Source: Polyangiaceae bacterium
Lineage (GTDB): Bacteria > Myxococcota_A > Polyangia > Polyangiales > Polyangiaceae
Direction: 5' to 3'
Assembly (NCBI GenBank): GCA_020849655.1
Contig: JADLFU010000011.1
Coordinates: forward strand, 62,001-126,000
Length of the DNA stretch: 64,000 bases
Shown here: positions 1 through 8,398 of the stretch, one piece after another
Layout: every line of letters starts with the position of its first letter
How positions within the stretch are numbered: the stretch's first letter is position 1
Notes under the pieces: generated by a model
What the model was told of the DNA's origin: nothing
The model's database searches: none
Seen by the model: the letters and a program-made list of their open reading frames with translations, nothing else
Made by a program: the position numbers and the translations under genes

Positions 1-149
1 ACGAAGCTCTCGCCGATGTGGTGACGGGGGTAGGCCTCCTGTTCACACACCACGACGCTCGCGCCGGGCGAGTACTTCTTCACCAGCGACGTCACCGACG
101 AGCCGGCGGGGCCGCCACCAATCACGAGGACATCGGGATCATGGTTCAT
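1..149 (-). CDS. FAD-dependent halogenase-like flavoprotein, N-terminus only
   Basis: Only the first ~49 codons are present; the gene runs off the left edge. The start ATG is at 149-147. The visible protein has an N-terminal Rossmann dinucleotide motif ([12 protein letters not shown]) for the FAD ADP moiety, then an acidic residue ending the second strand and [16 protein letters not shown] is the typical N-terminal signature of flavin-dependent halogenases and geranylgeranyl-reductase-like monooxygenases. The halogenase active-site WxWxIP motif lies outside the window, so halogenation itself is not shown. The start overlaps the stop of the upstream FAD oxidase by 11 bases, so the two are probably translationally coupled and may act on the same metabolite. 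Confidence 0.7.
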   Translation of the reverse strand, partial: MNHDPDVLVIGGGPAGSSVTSLVKKYSPGASVVVCEQEAYPRHHIGESF

Positions 150-1482
150 GTGTTGGTTCCTTGGTTGTGGCCGAGGGGCTCGCGAACAGCCCGACGCCCG
201 GGTTCATCCGCCCGTCCGGGTCGAGCACGCGCGCGACCGCTCGGAGCGTCGAGAGCGTGGCCGGGTCTGCTCGACTCGCCAGCTCGTCGCGCCACGTGAG
301 CCCGGGACGATAGGGCACGGCGTCCAGGGCGGCGAGGGTGGGCACCTCGGCCTCGAGGACGCTCCGCGCCCGCTCCCGCGCGGCGTCGGACTCGGAGACG
401 CAGTGGACCCCGAGGTTCACTCCGTCCGGGCCGAAGTAGCAGGCGACGCGGCGGTGGACGGCCTCGACCCGGAGCGCGCGCGCCCACGCGTACGCGGCGC
501 CGACGCGACCATAGGGCACCACCGCGTCGAGGCCGAAGAATGGCGGGACCTCTCCGCCCCTCCAGGTGTGCCCGGCGGGACCCGGCCACTTGGCGTCGTA
601 CCCAGGGGAGACTCCCCGCCGGAAGTCGTCGCCGAACACTGTGATCTCGGGGCGCGCCCACCCAGGGAGCGTGGCGCAGACGCGCTCCACGCGCGCGCCG
701 AGCTCGGCCTCGTCGACGGGGCTCGAGAGGTGCACCGACAGCGCGCCGTGCCCCGTCCATACCCAGCGGAGCGTGTCGACGACCCCGCGGCGACGCCACG
801 TGTTCGCGAGGGCGACGACCTCGTCGATCGCGTCGTCGTCCGTGAGGCACTCGATGCGCGCCTCGAACAGCGCGGGCAGGAGCGCGACGTCGACCTCCGT
901 CACCACGCCGAGCGCGCCCTCCGCGCCGAAGAAGACGCTGCGGAGATCCGGGAGCCCTCGCGCGACCGCGCCCGGTCGCCCGCCGCGCAGCCGGGACGCT
1001 CCGACTTGCAGCGTCCGGCCGTCGGCCAGCATCACCTCGAAGCCCACGATCTGATCGAGAAAATCGCGGTTCATCATTCCAATCCCCGCCGTCACGCCGT
1101 TCGCGATGGCGGAGCCCAGGAGGGTGTCTCCGTAGCCGTCCGGGTGCATCGTGAGATGGCTGCCGTGGGCGCGGAGCGCGGCGTCGAGCGCGCGGAGCGT
1201 GATCCCGCTCTCGACCGTCGCGACGCCGGCGGACGCGTCGACCACGAGCACCCGATCGTACGCGGACAGATCGGCCACGATCGCGCCCTCGAGCGACAGG
1301 TTGTGCCAGTACGTCGCGCGCTCGCCCATCGCCGCGAACGGGCGGTCGTCGCGCGCGGCTTCCCCGAGCGCTGCCCGCAGATCCTCCTTGTCGCGAATCA
1401 GGCGGATCGCGGCCGGCGTGCCGAGCCGATGCCCGGCGATGTCGTGGAGCGCGGACGGCGGCGCGGGTGCAGGGAGGGCCAT
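139..1482 (-). CDS. FAD-linked oxidase (FAD_binding_4 / PCMH fold)
   Basis: A 447-residue flavoprotein. Residues ~30-200 form a PCMH-type FAD domain: a loop with GERATYWH, strand [10 protein letters not shown], the 'TMHPDG...GSAIANG' segment and the closing [14 protein letters not shown], as in D-lactate dehydrogenase, DHCR24 and alditol oxidase relatives. The C-terminus has [10 protein letters not shown], the usual end of the FAD-linked oxidase cap domain. No signal peptide is seen, so it is probably cytosolic. The ATG at 1482 is chosen because MALPAPAPP is the last good start before the conserved region. Substrate is unknown. The 11-base overlap with the downstream halogenase-like gene suggests a two-enzyme flavin-dependent step. 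Confidence 0.8.
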   Translation of the reverse strand: MALPAPAPPSALHDIAGHRLGTPAAIRLIRDKEDLRAALGEAARDDRPFAAMGERATYWHNLSLEGAIVADLSAYDRVLVVDASAGVATVESGITLRALDAALRAHGSHLTMHPDGYGDTLLGSAIANGVTAGIGMMNRDFLDQIVGFEVMLADGRTLQVGASRLRGGRPGAVARGLPDLRSVFFGAEGALGVVTEVDVALLPALFEARIECLTDDDAIDEVVALANTWRRRGVVDTLRWVWTGHGALSVHLSSPVDEAELGARVERVCATLPGWARPEITVFGDDFRRGVSPGYDAKWPGPAGHTWRGGEVPPFFGLDAVVPYGRVGAAYAWARALRVEAVHRRVACYFGPDGVNLGVHCVSESDAARERARSVLEAEVPTLAALDAVPYRPGLTWRDELASRADPATLSTLRAVARVLDPDGRMNPGVGLFASPSATTKEPTHEP

Positions 1483-1608
1483 GTCCGGCGAGCGGGCCTT
1501 GTAGCATCGGCCACGCGCAGCGTCGCTGACGGCGCGCACGCCCCCGCTGCCGACCGGCGCGCGCGTTCGCGGGTTGCCCCGCGCGTCGCGCCGCGCTCCG
1601 ATGGGCGC

Positions 1609-2553
1609 ATGAACTCGAACTTCTTCCGGTCCACCGCTGCATCGTCCACGCTCATCGCGCTCCTCCTCGTCGCCTGCGGCGGGGACGACGCGTCGCCGAC
1701 GTCGTCGACGGCCGCTACCTCGGGCGCGGGCGGCGCGAGCGCGGGCACGGGCGGATCGAAGGGCGGCGCCGCGGGAGCGACGGCGGGCACGGGCGGCGCG
1801 AGCGCGGGAGCCGGCGGCGCGAGCGCGGGAGCCGGTGGCACGGGCGCGGGAGCCGGCGGCGCGAGCGCAGGCGCCGGGGGTGCCAGCGCAGGCACGGGCG
1901 GCACGACCGCAGGCGCGGGCGGCACGAGCGCGGGTGCGGGCGGCACGAGCGCGGGCGCAGGCGGCGCGAGCGCAGGGACGGGCGGCGCGAGCGCCGGCGC
2001 GGGAGGGTCGAGCGGAGGCGCGGCCGGCTCGGGCGGCGCGGCGTGTCCTGCCGTGCCGCCGAACACCGGCGATCCCTGCGCGCCGGAGGGCGCCACGTGC
2101 AAGTTCGAGATGTGTTGCAGCCCCGTCGCCACCTGCCAGGGCGGCATCTGGAAGGTCGTCGTCCCCCCTTGCATGAAGCCCCTGTGTCCCCCCGCCGCGC
2201 CCGTCGACGGGGAGCCCTGTGATCCTTGCGGGGTCGAGCCCACGTGCGCGTACGATACGTGCGGGCCTGCGGGGGGCTCGCGCGTGTCGGCGACGTGCGA
2301 CGTCGATCACTGGCGGGTGCTCACGTCCCACTGCGACGGGACGTTCGACTGCGGCGGCCAGACCTGCCAGGCCGACGAGGTGTGCGTGAAGACGGCGGCG
2401 GGCGCGGGCGTCTCCAGCGGTTGCCAGAAGAACCCCTGCGGGAGCGATCCGCTCTCGTGCGCCTGCGCGGCCACGGTCTGCGGCGGCCCTCCGTTCCAGT
2501 GTCAGGGCGCGAGCGGGCGCGAGGTGTCGTGCGCGTGCCCCATCTGCCCGTGA
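1609..2553 (+). CDS. Lipoprotein with long Gly/Ala/Ser repeat and Cys-rich C-terminus
   Basis: A 314-residue exported lipoprotein. The N-terminus has a hydrophobic segment ending in the lipobox LLLVACGG. Residues ~33-145 are almost wholly Gly, Ala, Ser and Thr, built from GGASAGAG-type units and probably acting as a flexible surface linker. The C-terminal ~165 residues hold about twenty cysteines, implying a disulfide-stabilised extracellular domain. The ATG at 1609 begins the signal peptide. It is transcribed away from the flavoenzyme pair, from a 126 bp divergent spacer. No family with a known function was recognised. Confidence 0.75.
   Translation: MNSNFFRSTAASSTLIALLLVACGGDDASPTSSTAATSGAGGASAGTGGSKGGAAGATAGTGGASAGAGGASAGAGGTGAGAGGASAGAGGASAGTGGTTAGAGGTSAGAGGTSAGAGGASAGTGGASAGAGGSSGGAAGSGGAACPAVPPNTGDPCAPEGATCKFEMCCSPVATCQGGIWKVVVPPCMKPLCPPAAPVDGEPCDPCGVEPTCAYDTCGPAGGSRVSATCDVDHWRVLTSHCDGTFDCGGQTCQADEVCVKTAAGAGVSSGCQKNPCGSDPLSCACAATVCGGPPFQCQGASGREVSCACPICP
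1720..2040 (+). repeat. In-frame coding repeat (GGC GCG AGC GCG GGx units)
   Basis: Degenerate 15-bp units encoding Gly-Gly-Ala-Ser-Ala-Gly-Ala follow one another through the linker of the lipoprotein. There are no unique spacers and the reading frame is kept throughout, so this is a protein-coding low-complexity tract and not a CRISPR array. Confidence 0.8.
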
Positions 2554-2604
2554 CACGCCGGGCGCTGGCCGTCGCGGCGGCGCTGAACTAGCCATCGCGC
2601 CGAC

Positions 2605-3744
2605 TTGCCTCCGGGACCTACCGCGCCGTTCTTCGATCTGTCGGCGCAGCACGCGGCCCTGCGCGACGAGCTGCTGGCGGCGCTCGCGCGGGTGGTCGAC
2701 TCGTCGCGGTTCATCCTCGGCGAGGAGGTGGAGGCGCTCGAGCGCGAGGTCGCGCAGGTGGTGGGGGTCGAGCACGCGATCGGCGTCTCCTCGGGCACCG
2801 ACGCCTTGCTCGCCTCGCTGATGGCGCTCGGGACAGGTCCCGGCGACGAGGTCGTCACGACGCCGCTCTCGTTCGTCGCGACCGCGTCGGTGATCGCGAG
2901 GCTCGGCGCGCGCCCGGTGTTCGCCGACGTCGAGCGCGGCTCGCTCTGCCTCGATCCCGCGCGCGCCGCGGAGGTCGTGCGAGGAGCGACGCGCGCCATC
3001 CTCCCAGTCCACCTCTTCGGCCGGTGCGTGGACGTGACCGCGTACGCCGCCCTCGGCGTGCCCGTGGTCGAGGACGCCGCACAGGCGCTCGGCGCGTCGC
3101 TCGAGGGCGTCTCCGCGGGGGCGAGGGGCGCGCTCGGGTGCTTCAGCTTCTTCCCCACGAAGAACGTCGGCGCGCTCGGCGACGCGGGGATGGTCGTCAC
3201 CGCCGACGCGAGGCTCGCGCGCATCACGCGTGAGCTGCGGTCGCAGGGCCAGCGAGCGCGGCACCACGCCGCGGTGATCGGCGGGAATTTCCGGCTCGAC
3301 GCGCTGCAGGCCGCCGCCCTCCGCGTGAAGCTGCCGCACCTCGGCGCGTGGACGGAGGCGCGCCGTCGCAACGCGCGCGCGTACCGGGCGCTGCTCGAGC
3401 AGGCGGGCGTCGCGACCTCGCTCGAGGATGCGTCGCGAGGGCACGGCGTCGCGCTGCCGGACGAGGGTCCGGGCGTGCACGCGTTCCACCAGCTGGTCGT
3501 GCGCGTGGCCCGCCGAGACGAGCTGCAGCGCGCGCTCTCGGCCGCCGGCGTCGCGACGGAGGTGTACTACCCGCGCCCGCTGCACCTCCACGACGCGTTC
3601 GCGTCGCTCGGGCACCGCGAGGGGGATTTTCCCGAGGCGGAGGCGGCGTGCCGCGAGGGGCTGGCGCTTCCGATCTTCCCGGAGCTTCCCCTCGCCGCGA
3701 TCGCCGCGACGTGCCGCGCGATCGCGGCGTTCTTCGGGCGATAG
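2605..3744 (+). CDS. DegT/DnrJ/EryC1/StrS-family PLP aminotransferase
   Basis: A 379-residue fold-type I PLP enzyme of the family that aminates keto-sugars for surface polysaccharides or antibiotics. Family marks are FFDLSAQHAALRDEL at the N-terminus, the GVSSGTDAL PLP-phosphate loop, PVVEDAAQALGA with the PLP-ring aspartate, and FFPTKNVGALGDAGM with the Schiff-base lysine. The C-terminus ends with the usual YYPRPLHLHDAF segment. The start is TTG at 2605; no better start precedes the conserved DLS segment. Nearby genes do not name the sugar, so the substrate is unknown. Confidence 0.88.
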   Translation: MPPGPTAPFFDLSAQHAALRDELLAALARVVDSSRFILGEEVEALEREVAQVVGVEHAIGVSSGTDALLASLMALGTGPGDEVVTTPLSFVATASVIARLGARPVFADVERGSLCLDPARAAEVVRGATRAILPVHLFGRCVDVTAYAALGVPVVEDAAQALGASLEGVSAGARGALGCFSFFPTKNVGALGDAGMVVTADARLARITRELRSQGQRARHHAAVIGGNFRLDALQAAALRVKLPHLGAWTEARRRNARAYRALLEQAGVATSLEDASRGHGVALPDEGPGVHAFHQLVVRVARRDELQRALSAAGVATEVYYPRPLHLHDAFASLGHREGDFPEAEAACREGLALPIFPELPLAAIAATCRAIAAFFGR

Positions 3745-3754
3745 CGGCGGGGCG

Positions 3755-4900
3755 TCAGGCGTCGCCCGCGAGCTCCGCCCGGTCGCCGAGGGCGTCCCGG
3801 AGCGCGCGCAGCCGCGCCTCGTCGCCCCGGCGTCGCAGCTCGTCGACCAGAAACGCGAGGGAGTCGCGCGGCGCCGAGCCCGCGTGGCGCCCCGCGAGCT
3901 CGAGCGCGTCGTCGAGGCGATCGACCGCGACGAGCCCGTGCAGCAGCGCGCCGAGCGCCGGTCCGTCCGGCGCCGCGTCGGCCCGGTCGCGGAGCAGCGC
4001 GAACGCCTCCTCGCGTCGACCGACCACGTCGAGCGCCTGCGCGCGCGCGATGTCGTCCTCCATGGTCGGGGCTTCCATCGTCGAGAGCACCGTCAGCGCG
4101 CGCCCGCCGTCGTCGCGGCGGAGGTTGATCTCCACGAGGACGCGCCGAGCCCTGTCGCGCACCTCGGGGGACGGCGCGAGCGGCAGCGACGTCAGCGCGC
4201 GCAGCTCCGCCTCGTCGTCCGCGCCGCGCGCTGCGAGCTCCTCCGCCGCCTCCACGCCGCGCAGGGCGATGGCCTCCGCCGCGCGCGCGCGCGCCTGCAG
4301 CTCGGGGTACGAGATCACCGCCTGGACGCTGCGCAGGCACATCACCGCGAACAGGATCCCCGCGAACAGCACGCCGAACCGGAGCATCAGCGCGGCGAGG
4401 CCGCCCGCGACGAGCGCAGACACGATGAAGGTCGCGCGCTCGCGCTTCGGGCCGAGCAGGTCGCGCATCACCTGGCCGCCGTCGAGCGGCCACACGGGCA
4501 CGAGGTTCAGCAGGCCCCAGCCGAAGGTGGTGACGAACACCTGCTGGAAGACGGCCAGCGCGACGCCCGTCGGCCGGACGGAGGCGTAGACGCCGAGCGC
4601 CACCGCGCCGAGCGCGAAGCTCGCGAGCGGCCCCGCCGCCGCCATGAACATGTGCCGAAACCGCGGCAGCGGCGGCGACGTGGTCTGTCCTCCGAACGCG
4701 ATGAGCTCGATCGCCGGCGCCACGCCGAACGCTCGCGCCGCGAGGGCGTGCCCGAGCTCGTGCGCCATCACCGCGACGAACACGACGGCGACCCAGGAGC
4801 CGAGCAACGTGGGCGTCCGGTAGCCGAGGCCGAGCAACAGCGCGGTCGCCCAGAACATCATGCGCACCTGCACCGGGATGCCGAAGAGCCGGAAGCTCAC
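3755..4900 (-). CDS. M50 site-2-protease-like membrane metalloprotease with C-terminal helical repeats
   Basis: A 381-residue membrane protein. The zinc site is HELGHA (~residue 47) with the distal aspartate in NLVPVWPLDGG (~133), which together define the site-2 protease family that cleaves substrates within the membrane. About four to six hydrophobic segments surround these motifs. The last ~180 residues are soluble and alanine/arginine-rich, resembling TPR-like helical pairs and probably interacting with partners. The GTG at 4900 is preferred because AGGAGAGG sits just upstream (4905-4912) and the longer frame adds a non-conserved tail. Family members often activate membrane-bound transcription factors, but no substrate is evident here. 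Confidence 0.87.
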   Translation of the reverse strand: MSFRLFGIPVQVRMMFWATALLLGLGYRTPTLLGSWVAVVFVAVMAHELGHALAARAFGVAPAIELIAFGGQTTSPPLPRFRHMFMAAAGPLASFALGAVALGVYASVRPTGVALAVFQQVFVTTFGWGLLNLVPVWPLDGGQVMRDLLGPKRERATFIVSALVAGGLAALMLRFGVLFAGILFAVMCLRSVQAVISYPELQARARAAEAIALRGVEAAEELAARGADDEAELRALTSLPLAPSPEVRDRARRVLVEINLRRDDGGRALTVLSTMEAPTMEDDIARAQALDVVGRREEAFALLRDRADAAPDGPALGALLHGLVAVDRLDDALELAGRHAGSAPRDSLAFLVDELRRRGDEARLRALRDALGDRAELAGDA

Positions 4901-5022
4901 GGCGCCTCTCCTAGCACCAACCAGGCGGTCGGGGCACGCCTGGGGCGCTCGGCCGACGAGGGCGAGGGAGGCCACGCCACCCGGCGACGCGCGCCGGCGC
5001 GGTGCTATGAGCGGCGCGCTCG

Positions 5023-6939
5023 ATGATCTCGGTCTCTGCGCTCGGCAAGTCGTTCGGCGGACGGACGCTGTTCGAGCGGGTCTCGCTGCAGCTCGGCCCC
5101 GGCGCGCGCTACGGCCTCGTGGGCGCCAACGGCTCGGGGAAATCCACGTTTCTCCGCGTCATCGCGGGTGATGAGCCCGCGACGGACGGCGTCGTGTCCA
5201 TCCCCGCGCGCGTGCGGCTCGGCGTCCTGCGGCAGGATCAGTTCGCGATCGACGCGGAGCCCATCCTCGACGCGGCGATGCGCGGCGACGCAGACGTGTA
5301 CGCGGCGCTCCGCGAGCGGGACGAGCTCCTCGACCGAGGAGGCGACGCGGGCCGGCTCGCCGAGGTGGAGCACCTGATCGCGACGACGGACGGCGCGACG
5401 CTCGCCGCGCGCGCGGGCGCGGTGCTCACGGGGCTCGGCGTCGCCGAGGGGTCGCACCACCAGCCGCTCTCGACGCTCTCCGGCGGGTTTCGCCTGCGAG
5501 TGCTGCTCGCGCAGGTGCTGCTGTCGCGACCGGACGCGCTGCTCCTCGACGAGCCGACCAACCACCTCGACATCCTCTCGATACGGTGGCTCGAGCGCTT
5601 CCTCGTCGGGTTTCCGGGCGCGGCGCTCGTGATCTCGCACGATCAGCGGTTCCTCGAGGCGGTCGCGACGCACGTGCTCGACGTCGACTACGGCACCATC
5701 ACCTCGTACCCGGGCCCGTTCTCCGCCTTCGTCGCGGACAAGGCCGCGAGGCGGGCGCAGAAGGAGCAAGAGGTCGCGCGCGCCGAGCGAGAGATCGCGC
5801 ACAAGCGCGCGTTCGTGGAGCGGTTCGGCGCGAAGGCGACGAAGGCGAAGCAGGCCCAGAGCAGGCTGAAGCAGATCGAGCGGATCGAGGTCGAGGAGCT
5901 CGCGGCGAGCTCCCGCCGCGCGCCGTCGTTCCGGTTCGAGCCCCGCCGCCCGAGCGGCAAGGACGTGCTCGGCGTCCTCGGCGTGTCGCGCGCGTACGGC
6001 GACAAGCGCGTGCTCTCGGGCTGCTCGCTCCGCGTCGCGCGCGGCGAGAAGGTCGCCGTCATCGGCGCGAACGGCCTCGGCAAGTCGACCCTGCTGAAGA
6101 TCGTCGCCGGCAAGCTCGCGGCCGACGAGGGCGCGGTCGAGCTCGGCCACGAGGTCAGCCTCGGGTACTTCGCGCAGGACCACCGGGAGCTGCTCGATCC
6201 GACCTCGACGCCCCTCGCGCACGTGTGGGCCGCGTGCCCGACGGCGCCGCTCCCGTGGGTGCGCGGTCAGCTCGGGCGCCTCTTGTTCTCGAGCGACCGC
6301 GTGGACGCGCTCATCTCGACGCTGTCGGGCGGTGAGGCCGCGCGGCTCGTGTTCTGCCGGCTCGCTGTCGAGCGCCCGAACCTGCTCGTCCTCGACGAGC
6401 CGACGAACCACCTCGATCTCGAGGCGATCGACGCGCTGCAGGACGCCCTCCGAGCGTACGAGGGGACCGTTGTGTTCGTGTCCCACGATCGACACTTCGT
6501 CTCGCGCCTCGCGACGCGGGTGATCGAGGTGACGCCCGCCGGGTTGACCGATTTCCCGGGGACGTACGACGAGTACCTCGGCCGCGAGGGAGACGACCAC
6601 CTCGACGTCGACGCCGTCTCGCTGCGCGCGCACGCCGAGCGCTCCCCGCGCGCGCACAAGGCCGGGACGAGCGCGGACTGGGAGGCCGACAAGCGCCGCC
6701 GCAACCGCCGCGCGAAGCTCCCGTCGCTCTCGGCCGCGGCGCAGGCGCGCGTCGATGAGGCCGAGGCGCGACGCCGGGAGATCGCGGCGGGCTACGAGCA
6801 GCCGGGCTTCTTCGACGCCGCGACCGACGCGGAGCTCCGGAGGCTCGCCGACGAGGACGCGGCGCTCGCCCGCGAGATCGACTTCGCGCTCGACGAGTGG
6901 GAGTCGCTCGAGCGGGAGCTCGCAGAGGAGACCTCGTGA
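5023..6939 (+). CDS. ABC-F family ATPase (tandem ABC domains)
   Basis: A 638-residue protein with two ABC ATPase domains and no membrane segment, typical of ABC-F ribosome-associated factors (EttA/Uup/YheS type). Domain 1 has Walker A GANGSGKST, signature TLSGGF and Walker B LLLDEPTNHLD. Domain 2 has GANGLGKST, TLSGGEAARL and LVLDEPTNHLD. An arginine/lysine-rich linker of ~80 residues lies between them, where the P-site-tRNA interaction motif sits, and a charged helical tail follows domain 2. It heads a four-gene run in which each gene overlaps the next by four bases. Whether it is a translation factor or an antibiotic-protection protein cannot be told from sequence. Confidence 0.9.
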   Translation: MISVSALGKSFGGRTLFERVSLQLGPGARYGLVGANGSGKSTFLRVIAGDEPATDGVVSIPARVRLGVLRQDQFAIDAEPILDAAMRGDADVYAALRERDELLDRGGDAGRLAEVEHLIATTDGATLAARAGAVLTGLGVAEGSHHQPLSTLSGGFRLRVLLAQVLLSRPDALLLDEPTNHLDILSIRWLERFLVGFPGAALVISHDQRFLEAVATHVLDVDYGTITSYPGPFSAFVADKAARRAQKEQEVARAEREIAHKRAFVERFGAKATKAKQAQSRLKQIERIEVEELAASSRRAPSFRFEPRRPSGKDVLGVLGVSRAYGDKRVLSGCSLRVARGEKVAVIGANGLGKSTLLKIVAGKLAADEGAVELGHEVSLGYFAQDHRELLDPTSTPLAHVWAACPTAPLPWVRGQLGRLLFSSDRVDALISTLSGGEAARLVFCRLAVERPNLLVLDEPTNHLDLEAIDALQDALRAYEGTVVFVSHDRHFVSRLATRVIEVTPAGLTDFPGTYDEYLGREGDDHLDVDAVSLRAHAERSPRAHKAGTSADWEADKRRRNRRAKLPSLSAAAQARVDEAEARRREIAAGYEQPGFFDAATDAELRRLADEDAALAREIDFALDEWESLERELAEETS

Positions 6940-7715
6940 GCGCAGCCGCGCCGCGCGCGCCCGCGCGCCGAGCCTCGGGCGGCGACGTCGCCCGCGCGAT
7001 CGCGCTCCTCTTCGCCCTCCTGGCGACGCTGGGGCTGGCGGGGTGCAAGCGCGTGCGCGGCGCGCTCGGATCGAAGCCCGCCGAGGTCGCGCGCGGGGTC
7101 GTCGTCTCGCTCGAGGTGCCGGGCGACGTCCCGGTCGCGTTCGTCCGCGCGACCTCGGCGTCGAAGCGGGTGATCGTGTACCTCCCGCCGAGGTGCGTCG
7201 ACGCCGGAGAGTCGTTCCGCGAGTGGGCCGTCGTGGCGTCGCGCGACGCCTCCGCCCTCGGCCTCACAGGCGACACGCCGTGCCCGGCGTCGCCCCACCA
7301 GCAGCTCACGACGGACATCACGAAGCTCTCATCGCGCGTCGACGCGGCGCTGAGCGCGGCTGCCGCGGTGTCGCAGATCGACCGCGCGTCGATCGTGCTC
7401 GCCGGGTACTCGCAGGGCGCCGCGCGCGCAGAGGATCTCGTGCAGCACGATCCGGCGCGCTTCCCTCGCGCGCTCCTCATCGGCGCGCCCGAGGCCCCGC
7501 AGGTGAGCCACCTCGGCCGCGCGCGCGCCGTGGCGACCGCCGCCGGCGAGCGCGACCGCCGCGATCTGATGCTCACGGGCACCCAGGCGCTCGGGCGCGC
7601 GGGCGTGCCGTCGAGGTTCTTCTTGCTCCCCGGCGCCGCGCACGGTGAGTTCGGACCCGAGGGCGGCGACGTGATGCTCGAGGCGATCGCGTGGCTCTTC
7701 GAGGCGGCGCCGTGA
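6936..7715 (+). CDS. Alpha/beta-hydrolase-like lipoprotein
   Basis: A 259-residue protein starting at GTG 6936, inside the stop of the ABC-F gene (GTGA overlap). A hydrophobic stretch ends in the lipobox LGLAGCKR, predicting a lipid-anchored envelope protein. GYSQGA (~residue 160) is a serine nucleophile elbow, and GAAHGEFG near the C-terminus supplies the likely catalytic histidine, so an esterase or peptidase-like alpha/beta hydrolase is probable. Substrate is unknown. Its place between the ABC-F gene and a two-component system suggests co-expression with them. Confidence 0.75.
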   Translation: MSAAAPRAPARRASGGDVARAIALLFALLATLGLAGCKRVRGALGSKPAEVARGVVVSLEVPGDVPVAFVRATSASKRVIVYLPPRCVDAGESFREWAVVASRDASALGLTGDTPCPASPHQQLTTDITKLSSRVDAALSAAAAVSQIDRASIVLAGYSQGAARAEDLVQHDPARFPRALLIGAPEAPQVSHLGRARAVATAAGERDRRDLMLTGTQALGRAGVPSRFFLLPGAAHGEFGPEGGDVMLEAIAWLFEAAP

Positions 7716-8398
7716 CGCGCGTGCTCGTGATCGAGGACGAGCCCGACCTCGCGGAGGTGCTCCTGTACAACCTGGTGGCGGCAGGCTTCGAGGCCGAGGT
7801 GGCGGCGCGCGGAGCGGACGGCCTCGTGGCCGCCCGGCGCGCGCGCCCGGACGTCGTGCTCCTCGATCTCATGTTGCCCGATCTGGCCGGCACCGAGGTC
7901 TGCCGCGCGCTCAAGGCCGACCCCGTCACGCGCGACGTCCCGGTGATCATGCTCACGGCGCGCGGCGAGGAGATCGATCGCGTCGTGGGCTTCGAGCTCG
8001 GGGCGGACGACTACGTGGTGAAGCCTTTCAGCGTGCGCGAGCTGCTCCTGCGCGTCCGCGCCGTCGATCGCCGCGCGAGGGCGCCGCGCGAGGAGGCCAC
8101 CGTGTCGGTGTTCGGCGCGCTCCGCGTCGACCGGGCCGCGCACCGGGCCTGGGTCGACGAACAGGAGATCGAGCTGACGGCGCTCGAGTTCAAGCTGCTG
8201 ACCTTGCTGATGGATCGCCGAGGGCGGGTGCAGACGCGCGCGCGCCTGCGCGACGCCGTGTGGGGGATCACCTCGGACGGGACGACGCCCGGCGTCGACA
8301 CGCGGGTCAAGCGCCTCCGCGAGAAGCTCGGCCGCGCGGGTGACTATGTCGAGACGGTCCGCGGCGTCGGGTATCGCTTCGCCGAGACGCCCGGATGA
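7712..8398 (+). CDS. OmpR/PhoB-type response regulator
   Basis: A 228-residue regulator. The receiver domain (1-120) shows the acidic pocket EDEP, phospho-acceptor aspartate in VLLDLMLP, the conserved Thr in MLTARG and Lys in VVKPFS. The winged-helix domain (~130-225) has LTALEFKLL and the DNA-recognition region VDTRVKRLREKLG, ending in VRGVGYRF, as in PhoB and OmpR. GTG 7712 overlaps the previous stop; the next gene, its likely partner kinase, overlaps by ATGA. The best-known relatives regulate phosphate starvation, but without a pst or phoU neighbour that assignment is unproven. Confidence 0.92.
   Translation: MTRVLVIEDEPDLAEVLLYNLVAAGFEAEVAARGADGLVAARRARPDVVLLDLMLPDLAGTEVCRALKADPVTRDVPVIMLTARGEEIDRVVGFELGADDYVVKPFSVRELLLRVRAVDRRARAPREEATVSVFGALRVDRAAHRAWVDEQEIELTALEFKLLTLLMDRRGRVQTRARLRDAVWGITSDGTTPGVDTRVKRLREKLGRAGDYVETVRGVGYRFAETPG

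Noticed and set aside
1720-2040. CRISPR-like periodic repeat
   Set aside because: Units are contiguous, in frame and encode Gly/Ala/Ser; there are no unique spacers. The same holds for 20568-20815 and 60981-61080.
1483-3615. Long minus-strand open frame continuing upstream of the FAD oxidase
   Set aside because: The upstream part is antisense to the lipoprotein and aminotransferase genes, is Arg/Ala-rich with poor third-position GC and shows no conserved motif. It is open only because stops are rare in GC-rich DNA.
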